Source: Piliocolobus tephrosceles (taxonomy: Eukaryota > Chordata > Mammalia > Primates > Cercopithecidae). From it: 64,000 nt of DNA. Of the stretch, positions 46,933 to 60,232 are shown in pieces (position 1 is the first letter of the stretch; each line of letters opens with the position of its first letter). Location: the NCBI RefSeq assembly GCF_002776525.5, contig NC_045436.1:14295243-14359242 (forward strand), in the 5' to 3' direction. The position numbers and the translations under genes are program-made. A model generated the notes under the pieces. It saw only the letters and a list, made by a program, of their open reading frames with translations, was not told the DNA's origin and searched no databases.

Positions 46933-49884
46933 ACCTTCATTGCTGAGCAAAGTCGTACCAAAAATACACTGTTGCACATAAAGGCCGTAATCCAAAGCAG
47001 CTAATATAAAGAAGGTTAGATCAAGAGAGAAAAAAAGAGAATTTATACCTCTAGCAAGTCAATGGGAGGTAAGCCACCAGAAATCAGCAATATTAGATGA
47101 AAGTTCTGAATTCACTTCATATGTGCAAATATTAATTTTCTTAACTTTTCTAAAACTGACATTTTGCACTAGTAGAACTATTCCTGCTGCTCTAATGGCA
47201 GGGTAACTCCTGGAGCATCAGGTGGAAACAGGAAACAAGACCCCTATGCTTTTGTTGAACTTTACCCGTGCTTTTGCTCCTTCCGCTACCTTTTTACCCC
47301 ACTCTGGGCCCGCTTAGAGGAGGCATTGTCTCTGCGTTGTTCTACTGCCCACCTGGCCACAGCTGGAAGCCTTCCCTGCTTCCTGTTAGTGGTTAGTCGG
47401 AGGTCTCCTTTATGTGATAACCTTGGTATGGTCTACTTTGTCTCTAAGCTTTGTTCTTGTTATACAAAAGAAACACTCTTTGAAACTTAGAAAACGCCTT
47501 TTTTCTCTCAAAAAAGGCTAGGTTTTACACTAATATTCCACTAGGAAACCGATGTAGTTGGAAACTGAAAGCTAAGTAATGAATTCCTCTTCAGGGATTT
47601 ACACTTTCAAATGCACTCTGTACATTGCTGCTTGTGTTTCGATTTTACTTTTTCTTTTCTGCATGGTCCTCAGTGCCCATGGACTTGTCTGGACTGTCAC
47701 AAACACATTAAGTGGGAGAGAAACACTTTTTTTTTTCTTTAGCATAATGGTGACCGTGACTGAAGTCCGATCTAAAAACAGGTTGTTCCTATTAGAAACA
47801 TGAATGCTGTGCTAATTTTTAATTTAACCTCAATAAACATTTCCACGGTATACAACAGCTCAAGGGTAGTGTTGCCTGAAAGACTCCTGATCAGTTATAT
47901 GTGACCCATATGTTCACATCAGTATTCTGTAAGAGAATACTTTCAAGTGTTTCTAAGGTCAAGTTAGGTTTTCCTTATCACTAATGTGCAAATTGCTTTC
48001 GGACACTCCAGTAAACATTTTGGTGACTGAATGTTGAAGCACTACTATTTATTTGGATAATTCTTTACAGCCTAATCAGAGATTTGGAATTCATATTGTA
48101 GATAGTGAAGAACATGAGTAATTGTTATAAATTATTAAGGATAGGATTCATCTTACTGCAGGATACAGGTTAATTTTTGTTTCTCACAAAATTAATTTCC
48201 TTAAGTTTTTCTCCATCATTGTCATGATGTAAATATGTGTTAGAAAATTTCTTTGCAAGAACTTCCGTATTTGTCCTGCATAGAAAAATAGTTTAGATCT
48301 GATCCTTACACCATGTTTGTTTTAAAAGAGTTTTCTTTTTCTCCTTTTTTGGAGTACAAATCATTTGCAAGATGGTACATTAGCATCCATTTCTGTCTCT
48401 GTGTTACATGTTTGTTTTACCCCCTCAAGGATTCCAAGTATGTAAGTGATGACTGTATTAACTACCACACACCGTGCTCTCTTCTCTGCATCTGTTACTT
48501 ATACAGGAATAATGCTACTCACCAAGACTGGCTGCCTCTTTAGAAATGGCTCTAGTTGAAGCTCAAATTGGTGAAAATAAGGTCTTATGGTATGGGCAAC
48601 ATCAAGATATTTTTTCAAAATGAGAAACACATATCAAGAATTAACATGAGACATGAGTGTCTTTGTGTTACTCAGTACCAAATACTGTCCAACTCCAAGA
48701 CAAATAACTCAATCTAAGTTATTTGCAATCATCATGACCCCAGAGCCTATAGAATCCGAAACAACTTAAATACTGTCTAATCATTCAAAATATTAGACAA
48801 GTGGATATTTGGCAAATCAGTATCAAAGACAAGCTGAAATGAGAAAATCCTAGTGACAAAAAAAAAAAAAAAAAAAAAAAAAACAACTTAAAATGAGTAC
48901 AGTTTTGCCAATGGATAATTGTGAAAGTGAGGGAGGCAAATTTTATACTCTTGACTGGATAAGAGTTGGAGATTGTCATCAGGTGCTATATGCATGGAAA
49001 GAGTCTTTAAACACAAGTAAACTACCTCTGTATTGCAAAGGGAATGTCTCTGAGTTAGTGCTAGGGAAAAAGGTACATGGGGTCGTGGGGTGTCTCAAGA
49101 TGCTAGAACCAGTGCAATTTCTCTGATCTGTCATTCCTGTGGGCAAGACCCTGCCTTGCCACTTTACATAATTGTTTTTTTCACATCTCCTACAGGCACA
49201 TAATTATACCTGATAGAGCTGCTTCCAGAAGGGTTGAGGAGAGGTGAGTGCAGTGCAGGGAATTCGCTGCTAGCCTGACTCTTCTGAGTCATTGAACATC
49301 ATCCTATAAACAAACATCGGACTGCTGAAGCTCAGAGTCCATTTGCACTTTTATTTCATGAATTTTATTCATGTCATTTATTTGCATTCATTCTTTTTCT
49401 AGGTGAGAATGGTTTTTGAATTTGATGTGTTCGTTCCAGAGAGTAACTCTAAAAGTACCATCAAAGTAATACATATTTGTTTTTTTACCAATTAAAAAGC
49501 CATCTTTGTTTTTCAGTTCTCTAAGATTTTGAACATAGTGAGAATTGATATAGCTTGGCAATGTTAGTTGCCTTTGCTTGTCAGTAATACAAAGTGAATT
49601 TTGGGATACACAGTCATAGAGAGCTCTTGGAAAGAAAGAGAAAAATAACTATTTTTGTAACTATTTTTTCACCGCCAACTAAAATTCAACAGAATTTATA
49701 CTTATAAGTAAATATATATTTTTAAAATATTAATGAGTCTGGCATCTGTCTTGCCTTTCACTAGCTGAATCTTTATTTTTCATACTAAAGGCCCAGGTAA
49801 ATTCAGGAATCATTGATAAATTAATTATGCAACCATAAAGAATTAAATTAGAATTAACATATGCATCTTCCTAATGTCTTTTTT
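46933..49884. other. 3-kb stretch without recognisable repeats
   Basis: Apart from a 24-A run near 48860-48883 no repeat was identified. Open frames of 74-77 codons (47579, 48313, 48893) lack splice signals and domains. Confidence 0.4.
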
Positions 49885-50520
49885 CTGGGGTGAGGTTAAC
49901 TTTTATTTTAAGTTCATAGGTCCAGGTGCAGGTTTGTTACATAGGTAAACTTGTGTCAAGGAGATTTTGTTGTACAGATTATTTTGTCACTCAGGTATTA
50001 AGCCTAGTATCCACAGTTATTTTTCTGGTCCTCTAGATCCTTTCACCTTTCACCCTCCAAAAGGCCCCAGTGTGGTTCGTTCCCCTCTATGTGTCCATGT
50101 GTTTTCCTCGTTTAGCTCCCACTTAAAAGTGAAATTATATGGTATTTGGTTTTCTGTTTCTGTGTTAGTTAGCTAAGAATGATGGCTTCCAGCTCCATCT
50201 AGGTTCCTGCAAAGGACATGATCCTCTTCTTTTATATGGCTGCACAGTGTTCTGTGGTGTATATGTACCACATTTTCTTTATCCTGTCTATCATTGATGG
50301 GCATATAGGTTGATTCCATGTCTCTGCTATTGTGAATAGCGCTGCAATGAACTATGTGTGCATGCGTCTTTATAACAGAATGATTTACATTCCTTTGGGT
50401 GCATACCCAGTAATGGGTTTGCTGGGTTGAGTAGTATTTTTGCCTTTAGGTCTTTGAGGAATCATGACACTGTCTTCCACAATAGCTGAACTAATTTACA
50501 CTCCCACCAACAGTGCATGT
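49885..50520 (-). mobile_element. L1 3' end, antisense (5'-truncated)
   Basis: AAGTTCATAGGTCCAGGTGCAGGTTTGTTACATAGG, ATGGCTTCCAGCTCCATC, AGTGTTCTGTGGTGTATATGTACCAC, and CATACCCAGTAATGGG to CACTCCCACCAACAGTGCATG are the standard antisense end of primate L1. Confidence 0.9.
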
Positions 50521-52375
50521 TTCTCATCTCTACCAATGTGCACTGATTTAGTACTAGATGTTTTCCATTTAGTAGAGGCAGCAAAAGGCATACAAGAAGG
50601 ATGTGTTTCAGGATGTAGAACTATCAAAAGCTACTTAGACATTATATCAGTGGCTTGAAACATGGTTAAAATGATAGTTTATCATTCATACGTAATTTCT
50701 TTTTGGAAAACATCTCCACCATAAGGATAAATGTGATCAAGTATTTATTGTGTCAAGGAGGGTAATGTAGATACAAGCTTTCTATTTGTTTGCCAGAATC
50801 TGTTTAGCCACTAAGAATTGTGATATGGAGATTGCAAATAGTAAAAGCTAATTTTCTGCATTACTTCAAGGAATGTTCTTTTATTTTATTGTTTTGTAAA
50901 AGTCAATGAATAGATATAGTTGTCATTTTTGCATAATGGCATATGGTATTTCTAAACTTGCTACTGCTATCCTTATGACCCTGGCAACCTAAAAGAAAAG
51001 TTATAGTATTTTGGCTTCTTGTAGGCTGTTGAAAAAAAATATGAGAGACACGTAGTATTAACAAAAGACCCATCTAAGAGGACTCATGTAGAGTCCAGAA
51101 TTCTCTTTGCTTCAAAGAGAAATATAAGCAAACAACACAGTAGGTAGATCTTACTAGGAATAATTATTCCAAAAAACAAAAAAGTTACTAATCAGTGGAC
51201 TGTGGGTGGGGAATAGAAATATCATAAAAATTCTCTACATTCTTCAGAAGGTACAAACTGCCTTCGATGCTGGAAAGCACATATAGTTACATCACATTTC
51301 ATCAGATCCACTTGTATTACTCAAGATTTTCTCACAGACACACTCAGAATAGTGTTTATCCAAATGTTCGGACTCAGTCAAGCTGACACAGAAAATTGAC
51401 CGTTGCAATGTAACGAGGAATTACATTGTAAGGAGGAAAAAAAAAAATGTTCTCTGTAGCAAACTGTGTTGGCATTGTCAAGGACAAAAGGTATTCATGC
51501 TTCCCACTCCTACAATGGTAGCTACACATCCCACTCTGACTCACATCCCACCAATTTAAACTACTTGTGAGAGGGACAAATCACAGTAGAATCCCATGAT
51601 ATATGGAGCTTAAGCATGACTCCCTTACACAAGGGTTTGCTGATTGAGTAAAATTCAGGTTAGACATGATGCACATGATTCTGATGCAGTCCTTCTGTAT
51701 GTTACTATGTCCACAATCACAGTAATTATTACAATTGCCTGCTACTTATCTGTGTTCTCCTTAGATGGCAAATATTAAGGGGGGTGACAAGATATGTATT
51801 TTCATTATGATATACCCAGTGCCTGGTGTTTAATAAGAGACGTTCAATAAAGTTGGAACAAATGAAGGAAAACATAGACAGGTTGATCCAGAAATGAAAA
51901 TGAATGTTAACAATGGCAAAAGAGCTAAGCATATAGGAATATTTAAAAATTGATTAGAAAAATATAGTATCATTGGCTTGAGATTGGTGACTACCAAAGA
52001 GGAAGACATTATTATAATAGAGGTATATATTTTGGGAAACTCAGAGAAGGAAAGATAAAGTGAAAATAGCACTTTATGAGCTGAATTTTATGGAATGCTT
52101 TTAAACCACTTTGATCTGTTCTCAAAACTAACAGTGTTAATTGAATTTTGTGAACTTCTGTTGGCCTTTTGGTCTCCAACTTTTTTCTTGATTACTGCCT
52201 CATTTTGAACAAATGTGCACCTCCTGTCGAGGGGTTATTTTTATAATGTAGAGTATTAGACGGGTCAGGCTTGAGTCAGAAAAATTGGTAATTGCAAAAG
52301 TATGTGCTGCTGGATTAGAAGGATGATTATTAGAGTCGATCATTTTGTGGCATTGGGGAAATTTTACATGCAGTT
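50521..52375. other. unique sequence with L2-like fragment
   Basis: 51755-51870 contains ATACCCAGTGCCTGGTGTTTAATAAG...CAATAAA, like an L2 3' end. Nothing else recognised. Confidence 0.4.
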
Positions 52376-52877
52376 TCTAACCTCAAATTTCTTTTTAAAA
52401 ATGTTTTGTTATATATTGGACTATTATAGTTGTATATATTTGTACAATACAATGTGAGATCATAATTTTTAATACAATTATGTGGAATAATTAGATCAAG
52501 TGAATTAACCTATTCATCACCCCAAATATTTAACTTTTTTTTATGTTGAGAATGTTTGAGATTTAATTTCATAGTGATACTGAAATGTGCAGTACTCAGT
52601 TATTAGCTATATCCACTGTACCATGCTAATGATCTTTAAAAAAAAAAAAAACAACCCAAACATTTATTCTATTTAACTAATGCTTTGTACTTTGATTATT
52701 GTCTCCTCATTATCCCAACCTTCTAGCCTCTGTAACCACCATTCTACTATTTCTGCTTGTTTTGGATTCCACAACTAAGTGAGGTCATGTGGTGGTTGTC
52801 TTTCTTAGCCTGGCTTATATCAATTAACGAAATGCCCTCCAGGTTCATCCATATTTTTGCCAATGACAGGATTTCCT

Positions 52878-52907
<30 letters not shown>
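52878..52907. repeat. (TGA)10 microsatellite in an Alu target duplication
   Basis: Ten perfect TGA units lie between CCTTGA and TTATTTTT. The duplicate on the other side of the Alu (53201-53214, CCTTGATTATTTTT) has none of the extra units. Confidence 0.9.
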
Positions 52908-52908
<1 letters not shown>

Positions 52909-52909
<1 letters not shown>

Positions 52910-53200
52910 ATTTTTTTTTGAGACGGAGTCTTGCTCTGTCGCCCAGGCTGGACTGCAGTGGCCGGATCTCAGCTCACTGCAAGCTCCGCCTCCTGGGTTC
53001 AGGCCATTCTCCTGCCTCAGCCTCCGGAGTAGCTGGGACTACAGGCGCCCGCCACCTCGCCTGGCTAGTTTTTTGTATTTTTTAGTAGAGACGGGGTTTC
53101 ACCGTGTTAGCCAGGATGGTCTCGATCTCCTGACCTCGTGATCTGCCCGTCTCGGCCTCCCAAAATGCTGGGATTACAGGCTTGAGCCACCGCGCCCGGT
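52909..53200 (-). mobile_element. AluYR-type (Old World monkey) copy, antisense, in L1
   Basis: Near-identical to 25754-26059, with the same GTGGCCGGATCTCAG and GGCTTGAGCCACC marks in this orientation. The duplication CCTTGAT...TATTTTT is partly hidden by the TGA expansion. Confidence 0.95.
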
Positions 53201-54460
53201 CCTTGATTATTTTTAAGGTGAAATAGTATTTCATCGTGTATATATATTACACTTTCTTTATCCTCTCACGTTAATGAACACTTAGGGTCAATTCCATAAC
53301 TTGGTTATTGTGAACAGTGCTACAATAAATATGAGCTTGTACACATCTCTTCCACGTACTGATTTCAAATATTTCAGGAAAATAAACAGAAACATAATGG
53401 CTAAATCATGTGGTAATACTATTTTTAGAATTTGAGTAACCTTTATAGAGTTTTCCATAATGGCTATACTAATTTACATTCCAACCAATAGAGTGCAAGG
53501 GTTCTCTTTACTCCACATATGCACCAGCATTTATCTTTTGTCTTTTTGATAATACAATTCTAACAGATGGCAAATGATATCTCATTGTGGTTTTATCTGA
53601 ATCTCTCTAGTGATTAGTGATGTCAAGTATTTTTTCATGTATCTGTTAGCCATTTTATATGTCTTCTTCTGAGAAATGTTTATTCAGGTCCTTTGCCCAT
53701 TTCTTAATCAAATTATTTGTTTTCTTTTGATAGATTTATTTTGAGTTCTTTATATATTTTGGACATCAATTCCTTATCAGATATATGGCTCACAAATATT
53801 TTTTTCAAAGCTACATGATATCTTTTCACTCTGTTGTTTCATTGTTGTACAGAAGCTTTTTATTTCAATGTATTTTGTCTATTTGTGCTTTTGTTGCCTG
53901 TACTCCTGGTGTCAAGTCTTAAAAATTATTGTCGTAGCCAATGTTGTATATATATTCTCCTATATTTTCTTCTAATAGTTTTATAGTTTAGGTTTTATAT
54001 TTAAGTCTTTGATCCACTTTGAGTTGATTTTTGTCTATGGTGTGAGATGAGGGTTCAATTTCATTCTTTTGTATATGGATATTCAGATTTTCCCAAAACC
54101 ATTTATTGAAGAGATTGCCTGTTTACCATCCTGTACTCTATTCTGTTCCATTGATTGATAGCTCTATTAGTATACCAATACCTTGCTGTATGAATTACCA
54201 TCACTTTGTAGTATAGTTTGAAATCAGGTAGTGTGATGATGGTAGCTTTGTTCATTCTACTTATGACTGTCTTGGCTGTTTGATGTTTCTTGTAGTTCTA
54301 AATACAAAATATTAATTTTGCATTCAGAGTTTAAAATATGAAAATATGTATTATAAGATTGTTTTTTCTATATCTGTAAAAAAATGACATTGGGATTTTG
54401 ATAGCAATTACACTGAATCTGTAATCACTAGGTTACATGGACATTTAACAATATTAATTG

Positions 54461-54797
54461 AGCCAGGGACAGTGGCTCACACCAATAATTCCAGCACTTT
54501 GGGAGGCCAAAGTGGCAGGATTGCATGAGGCCAGAAGGTCAAGACCAACCTGAACAATATTGCAAGACCCCATTTCTACAAAATAAAAATAAATTAGCTG
54601 GGTCTGGTGGCACACAGCTATTGTCCCATATACACAGGAAGCTGAGACAGGAGAATCACTTGAGCCCAGGAATTTGAGGTTACAGTGAACATGGCTATGT
54701 CACTGCACTGCAGCCTAGGTGACATAGCAAAAGGCAAGACCCTGTGTCAATAAAGAAAGAAAGAAAGAAAGAAAGCAAAACAACAACAAAAACATTA
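54461..54797 (+). mobile_element. AluJ with (AAAG)n tail in L1
   Basis: AGCCAGGGACAGTGGCTCACACC, the CTTGAGCCCAGGAATTTGAGG of AluJ, and an AAAGAAAG...CAACAACAAAAAC tail. Confidence 0.9.
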
Positions 54798-57700
54798 CAT
54801 TTGTATAACCCATTAACACAAGATATCTTTTTGTTCATTTTTGTCTTCTCAATTTTTTTATTAATGCTTAATAGTTTTAAATGTATGGATCTTTCACCTC
54901 TTTAGTTAATTTTATTCCTGAGTATATTTCATTCTTCTTCAATTTGCTAAGACTTTTTTTGTCACCTAATATATGATCTACCCTGGAGAGTGTTTCATGT
55001 GTGCTTGAGAATAATGTGTATTCTGTTGTTGTTAAATGGAACATTAGGTATATTTCTCTATATGTCCATTTGGTCTAAAGTGTTGTTGAAGTTCAATGTT
55101 TCATTATTAATTTTCTGTCTGGATTATCTATTCAATATTGACAGTGATGTATTGAAGCCCCCTACAATTATCATATTTCAATTGATCTCTTTTTTCAGAT
55201 CCTTTACTATTGGCTTTATATATTTAGGTGCTCCACTGTTGGGTGCCTATATATTTATAATCAATATATCCTCTTGATGAATTGACTCCTTTTTCATTAT
55301 ATAATGTCCATCTTTTTCTCTTTTTACAAGTTCTGACTTAAAATCTATTTTTTCTGATACATGTACCGCTACCCCTACTCTCTTTTGGTTTCCATTTGCA
55401 TGGCATATTTTTCTCCATTTCTTCACCTTCAGTCTAGGTGTGTCCTTTAAAGTGAAATGAGTCTCTTATAGGTAGCATATAGGTGGGTCTTGTTTTTGTG
55501 CATTAAATTTGCTCTGTGTTTTTTGACTGGAGAATTTAATCCACTTACATTCAAGGTAATTATTGACAGGTGAGGACTCACTACTGCTATCTTGACCATT
55601 GTTTTCTGATTCTTTTGTAGATACTGTTTCGTTCTTCCTCTCTTGCTGTCTTCCTTTGTGGTTTAAAGGTTTTCTCTAATGGCATGTTTGGAATTGTTTA
55701 AATTTTTGTTTTATGCATGCTGTATAGATTTTTGTTACCATGAAGCTTACATAGAACATCTTACATTTATAACAGTCTATTTCAAGCTGATAACAGCTTA
55801 ATTTTGATTATATACACAACTTCACGCTTTTACTGTCCCCCCATTTTATGTTCTAGACGTTGAACTTACATCATTTTGTAATTTATATCCCTTGAAAACT
55901 TAATTTAGCCAAAGATTTTACTAATAATTTTGTCCTTTAGTCCCCGTGCCTGGGAAAAAATTTACGTTACACACCAATGTTACAGTCCTAGTATATTCTG
56001 AATATTGCTCTCTGTTACTTATACCATTAGATTTTGTGCTTCAATAAGTTTCATGTTATGAATTAGCAGCCTTTAGTTTCAGTTTAAGAAACTCCCCTAG
56101 CAATTTTTATGAGACAGGCCTAGTGGTGATGAACTCTGTTTGCTGTTTTTGTCTGGGAAAGTTATTTTTCCCTCATTGCTGAAAGACAGCTTTGCTGAGT
56201 TTTTCTCATGTTAAAGTGTTTTCCTTCAGCACTATACATACACCATTTCACCCTCTCCTGGCCTTCAGGGTTCTGCTAAGAAGTCTACTGATAATCATAT
56301 TATGACCTCTTTGTATGTTTTCATTTCTTATCTCTTGCTGCTCTCAGAATTTTTTCTTTGTCTTTAATTTTTGATAGTTTATTATATGTCTTCATAAACT
56401 CCTTTATGGGTTGAATTTAATTGATGACCTCTGCATTTCTTGTACCTTGGTGTTGACTTTTTTCCTCAGATTAGGGAAATTTTCATCTATTATTTTTAAA
56501 ATATGCTTTCTGATAATTTTTTTCTCTTTTTTCTCCTTTGGGAATACCTATTATGCATATGTTGGGTCGCTTGATGGTATCCCATGGTTCCCACAGGCTT
56601 TCTTCATTCATTTTCCATTCTTTTATCTTTTTGCTCCTCTGATTGAGTATTTCAAATGTTCTGTCTTTGAGTTCACCGATTCTTCAGCTTGATCAACTAG
56701 CTTTTGAAGCTTTCTATTGCATTTTTCAGTTCATTGTATTTTTATCTTGAGAATTTCTATTTTTTAATTGTTTTGTTTCTCGTTTTGTCAAGTTTCTTAC
56801 ATTATGTATTGTTTTCCAAATTTTATTTAATATTTTTCATCTGCATAGTTTTGAAGTTCACTGAATTTTTCAAGAGGATTATTTTGAGTCCTTTTTTGTC
56901 ATTTCATCAAGCCCCCCTTTCTTTAGGGTTAATTGTTAGGGCTTTATTAGTTTCTTTTGGGGGTGTCATGGTTTTCTGAATTTTTCCATTGGTATTTGTA
57001 CATTTTCAGGTATAACCACCTTTTCCAGTTTTTACAGGAGTTCTTTGGCATTAATCTCATTAGTCTAGTCTGGTTTTGGAGAGGCTAGCTGGTATTGATT
57101 CTGGGCAGGCAGAGCTTGCTTTTAGCTTCTCTAGATGATTAGGATGTGCCTTTGCTCTGAATTTTGGTGGGGTCTCTGAGTAGGCTCTGCCATCTGGTAA
57201 GACCACTGCCTGAGCTCTGCTTTGTAATTATGGGCACTATAATCGCCTCTGATTTGGCTCGGCCACATGATGTATTTCCTGGACAGAGATACTGTTATCT
57301 TAGTTCAGGAGTTGTATAGGTTTGTGGGAGGGGACTCCAGTTTAAGTGGATTGAGATGGATGAACCAACTACTGTGCTCAGTAGAAATGCGTGCTTAAAA
57401 TTTGCCTTCCTCCTTGATGTGGTCTGCGGTAATCTTTGAGTCTTAGAGAAGGGCTGATTATACTTTCTGATGTGGCAAAACTATTGTCTGCTTGTGGCCA
57501 ACATTTACCGTGGTGGTTTTCTCTCTCTCTTGGAAAGGTCTGGAGGTGGCCTTGAGACTACAGAAAAGACAGATTTAACTCCTGATATGGGATATTTAGT
57601 GCCTGCTAATTATGGAAATTTGCTGCAGAGGTCATCTCCTTCACAGGGTGGGACCCTGAGATAGTGTCTGTGGCTGATCCTGGAGGTTGTTTAGGGATTC

Positions 57701-58305
57701 AAGATAGGTAGCACTTCCCACCTCTTCTGGGAGTGATCAGCTCAGCTTGGCAAGGAAGTTATGCTCCTAGCTGGTACCTTTCATTGAGCGCCACTGCTGG
57801 AAAGTATATTGAGCTTTCAATAAAATCTGCATGCTGATCTCTGTGGGCTCTTTCTCCTTGCCTTTTTCTACCTGACCCCAGGTAGTCTAACCATGTAGCT
57901 TCCTCCTACATTTCCCATTCCCTGTGACGTGAGAACAAAGTGGACCTCCTGGGACGCATCTCAGCATGCTAAGGAAGCTGAATGTTCACCTGCCACTTCC
58001 CATTTCCCAATTTAAAAACTGTGGACCCTGAGAAATCTTCTCTGTGTGGGGCTGTCACAACTTGAGGAGGAATAGGAGTTATGCAGTCAATGAAAGACCA
58101 TTTCTCCTACCTTTCAATGCAGATTTTTATTCAGTTCTGTAGATAATGCAAGTGACTCAGGATTACTCCCACATTTTGGTATTTTTACCAAGGTGGTTTT
58201 GTCTGTGAATCGTTGCTAGTTGATCTTTCTGTAGGGGAGAGTAAATTCTGTGACTTCCTATTGCTCAATCTTGCGGACATCACCCTCCTCTAACCTCAAA
58301 TTTCT

Positions 58306-59133
58306 GGCCTCATATTTACAAGCATTCACCAGGAATGTTCCGGCCCTTGCAGATTTGACTGAGTATATTTGCTGGTCTGAGTCAACTTAAGGATTTAATC
58401 AACAGCCCTCTTAGAGAATAGTGTATTGCCATGGGCAGTTGAGCTTCATATCTGTTAGAGTACATTCTGAAAAAATAGCTGCTATGCAAAGTTCAAAATG
58501 CAAATACAGAGGCCCAAATACATATTCTAACTTGGAATTGCTTAGGGAGCTTCAAGGAACTTTAACCTGATCCACAATTAGTGTTCACACTTGAATAGAG
58601 GAGGTCCTAGAGAAAGTAATACAGTAGGAAAGAACATACAGTTTGTGAGGTAAAAACAAAAAGGATCATTATGAGTAATGAGAAAAGGAGCCACAGAGGG
58701 TGAGCCAGACTAATCAGCATGGTCCTGGTATTTGGAGGAAAATTAGATCAGTCTATGCATTGTTATTTCCCTAGTCAGATCCTGCCCTTTCTCCCCCCCC
58801 CGCCGCCCCCAAATGTTTGTGTTCATGGGAAGATGTGATCTGTGCAATAGTTAAGGAGGTTTCCAAAACTCTGGTGTAACTTCTCTGAAAGAAATTGTTT
58901 ACCACCAGCTCAAAAAGAGTGAGGAAGAATAAGCAGAAGTCCTGGAGAGCACCTGGAGGAGTTTGGCTGCGGGGGCGGGCCTGGCAGCAGCTCATGGGTG
59001 GCAGATGCATGCTGCATATTTGGGCTCTTGGCTATAAAGCTATCCAATAGCACCAGTGTTCTGACTCAGTTATGACATGCTCCCGACTCATTTTTAAAAA
59101 TATTCATCAATTTTAATCATATAGAAACCAATA
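58306..59133. other. unique sequence
   Basis: A C-rich run (CCCCCCCCGCCGCCCCC, about 58793-58810) is the only notable feature. No gene seen. Confidence 0.4.
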
Positions 59134-59439
59134 CGGTAACCACCCCTCATTATCTTCAGTTTCTCATTTTGTGGACCATAGTCAACTGTGGTCCAAATAT
59201 ATTAAATGGAAAATTCCAGAAATAAGCAATTCATAAGTTTAAAATAGCTTTTATCATAGTACTTTTTTATAACAGTTCTATTTGATTACTAGTTATCGTT
59301 GTTAAAATCTTACTGTGCCTAATTTATAAATCAAACTTTACCCTAGGTTTGTATGCATGGGAAAAAAAACCAGAGTATGAAGAGGGTTTTGTACTATACA
59401 TCTTGGAATGTATTCCCTGTAAATAAGTGGGGGCTACTG
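59134..59439. mobile_element. Tigger-group DNA transposon remnant
   Basis: It starts CGGTAACCACCCCTCATT and ends AAGTGGGGGCTACTG, an imperfect inverted pair. TATTAAATGGAAAATTCCAGAAATAAGCAATTCATAAG is the recognisable interior. TA precedes it (59132-59133). Internally deleted, no transposase. Confidence 0.75.
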
Positions 59440-59940
59440 TTTAGCACAATGAATTCCCATGTTCCCGTTATCCAGTGTCAACAGTCATGAAGTTGTAGTC
59501 ATTTTATTTCATATATTCCCCTACCTATTTTCTTCTATCTTATACTATTTTAAAGTAAATCAAAGACAATATAAGCACTCTAAACATTTAACATGATAAA
59601 ATAGCAATACATTGTTAATGCCATTAATTTTACAGTTCCTGGGCAATTTTTTTCATTGTATTTGTTTGAATTATGATCCAAGTTAGTTGACTTTCAGAAA
59701 GTAAGATTCTCTTGAATAATGTGGGTTGTCATGGCAATCGGTTGGAATGCCTTAAAACCATAGCTGAGGCCAGAAGGAAAGAATGAGAGAGAGAAATTTG
59801 CCTGTAGATGATTTTGGCCCATGCCTGCGGTATTTCCACCTGTTCCTAATCTTCGCTTCCTGATGGCTTGTCCTATAGACTTTGGATTTGCTTAACCAAC
59901 CCTCCACAATTGCATAAATAATTTTCTTGTAATAAATTAA
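59440..59940. other. unique AT-rich sequence
   Basis: Nothing recognised. Confidence 0.4.
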
Positions 59941-60232
59941 GGCTGGGCATGGTGGTTCACACCTATAATCCCAGCACTTTGGGAGGCCTAGGTGGGAGTA
60001 TCTTTTAAGGCTAGGAGTTCAAGACTAGCCTGGGCAACATAGTGAGACCTCATCTCTACAAAAAATTAAAAACCATTATCTGAGTGTGGTGGCGCATGCC
60101 TGTAGTCGCAGCTACTCTGGTGGCTGAGGCAGGAGGACTGCTTGAGCCCAGGAGTTCAAGGTGGGACTGAGTTATGATTATGCCACTGCTCTTCAGCCTG
60201 GGTGATAGAGTGAACCCCTATTGCTTCAAAAA
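59941..60232 (+). mobile_element. AluJ, sense
   Basis: GGCTGGGCATGGTGGTTCACACC, GGCTAGGAGTTCAAGACTAGCC, and GCTTGAGCCCAGGAGTTCAAGG; short A tail. Confidence 0.9.

Larger units (their letters stand above)
52393..58288 (-). mobile_element. L1 with intact 5' end and internal deletion, antisense
   Basis: A perfect 17-bp duplication TCTAACCTCAAATTTCT lies at 52376-52392 and 58289-58305. The right end, read on the minus strand, starts GAGGAGGGTGATGTCCGC, an L1 5' start, followed by about 1.2 kb of 5' UTR-like and ORF1-upstream sequence. ORF2 5' (endonuclease-side) sequence runs 54960-56400 and ORF2 3'/UTR sequence 52393-54945. The join near 54945-54960 skips most of the reverse transcriptase region. 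Two Alus have inserted. All frames are broken by stops. Remaining length without Alus is about 5.2 kb against 6-7 kb normally. Confidence 0.85.

Noticed and set aside
54990..56979. Several 91-95-codon plus-strand open frames rich in Phe, Leu and Ile
   Set aside because: They are the complementary strand of L1 ORF2, whose A-rich sense strand gives T-rich, hydrophobic antisense frames.
58771..59010. 79-codon minus-strand open frame with a C-rich and GC-rich start
   Set aside because: Composition comes from a poly-C run, with no domain or splice support.
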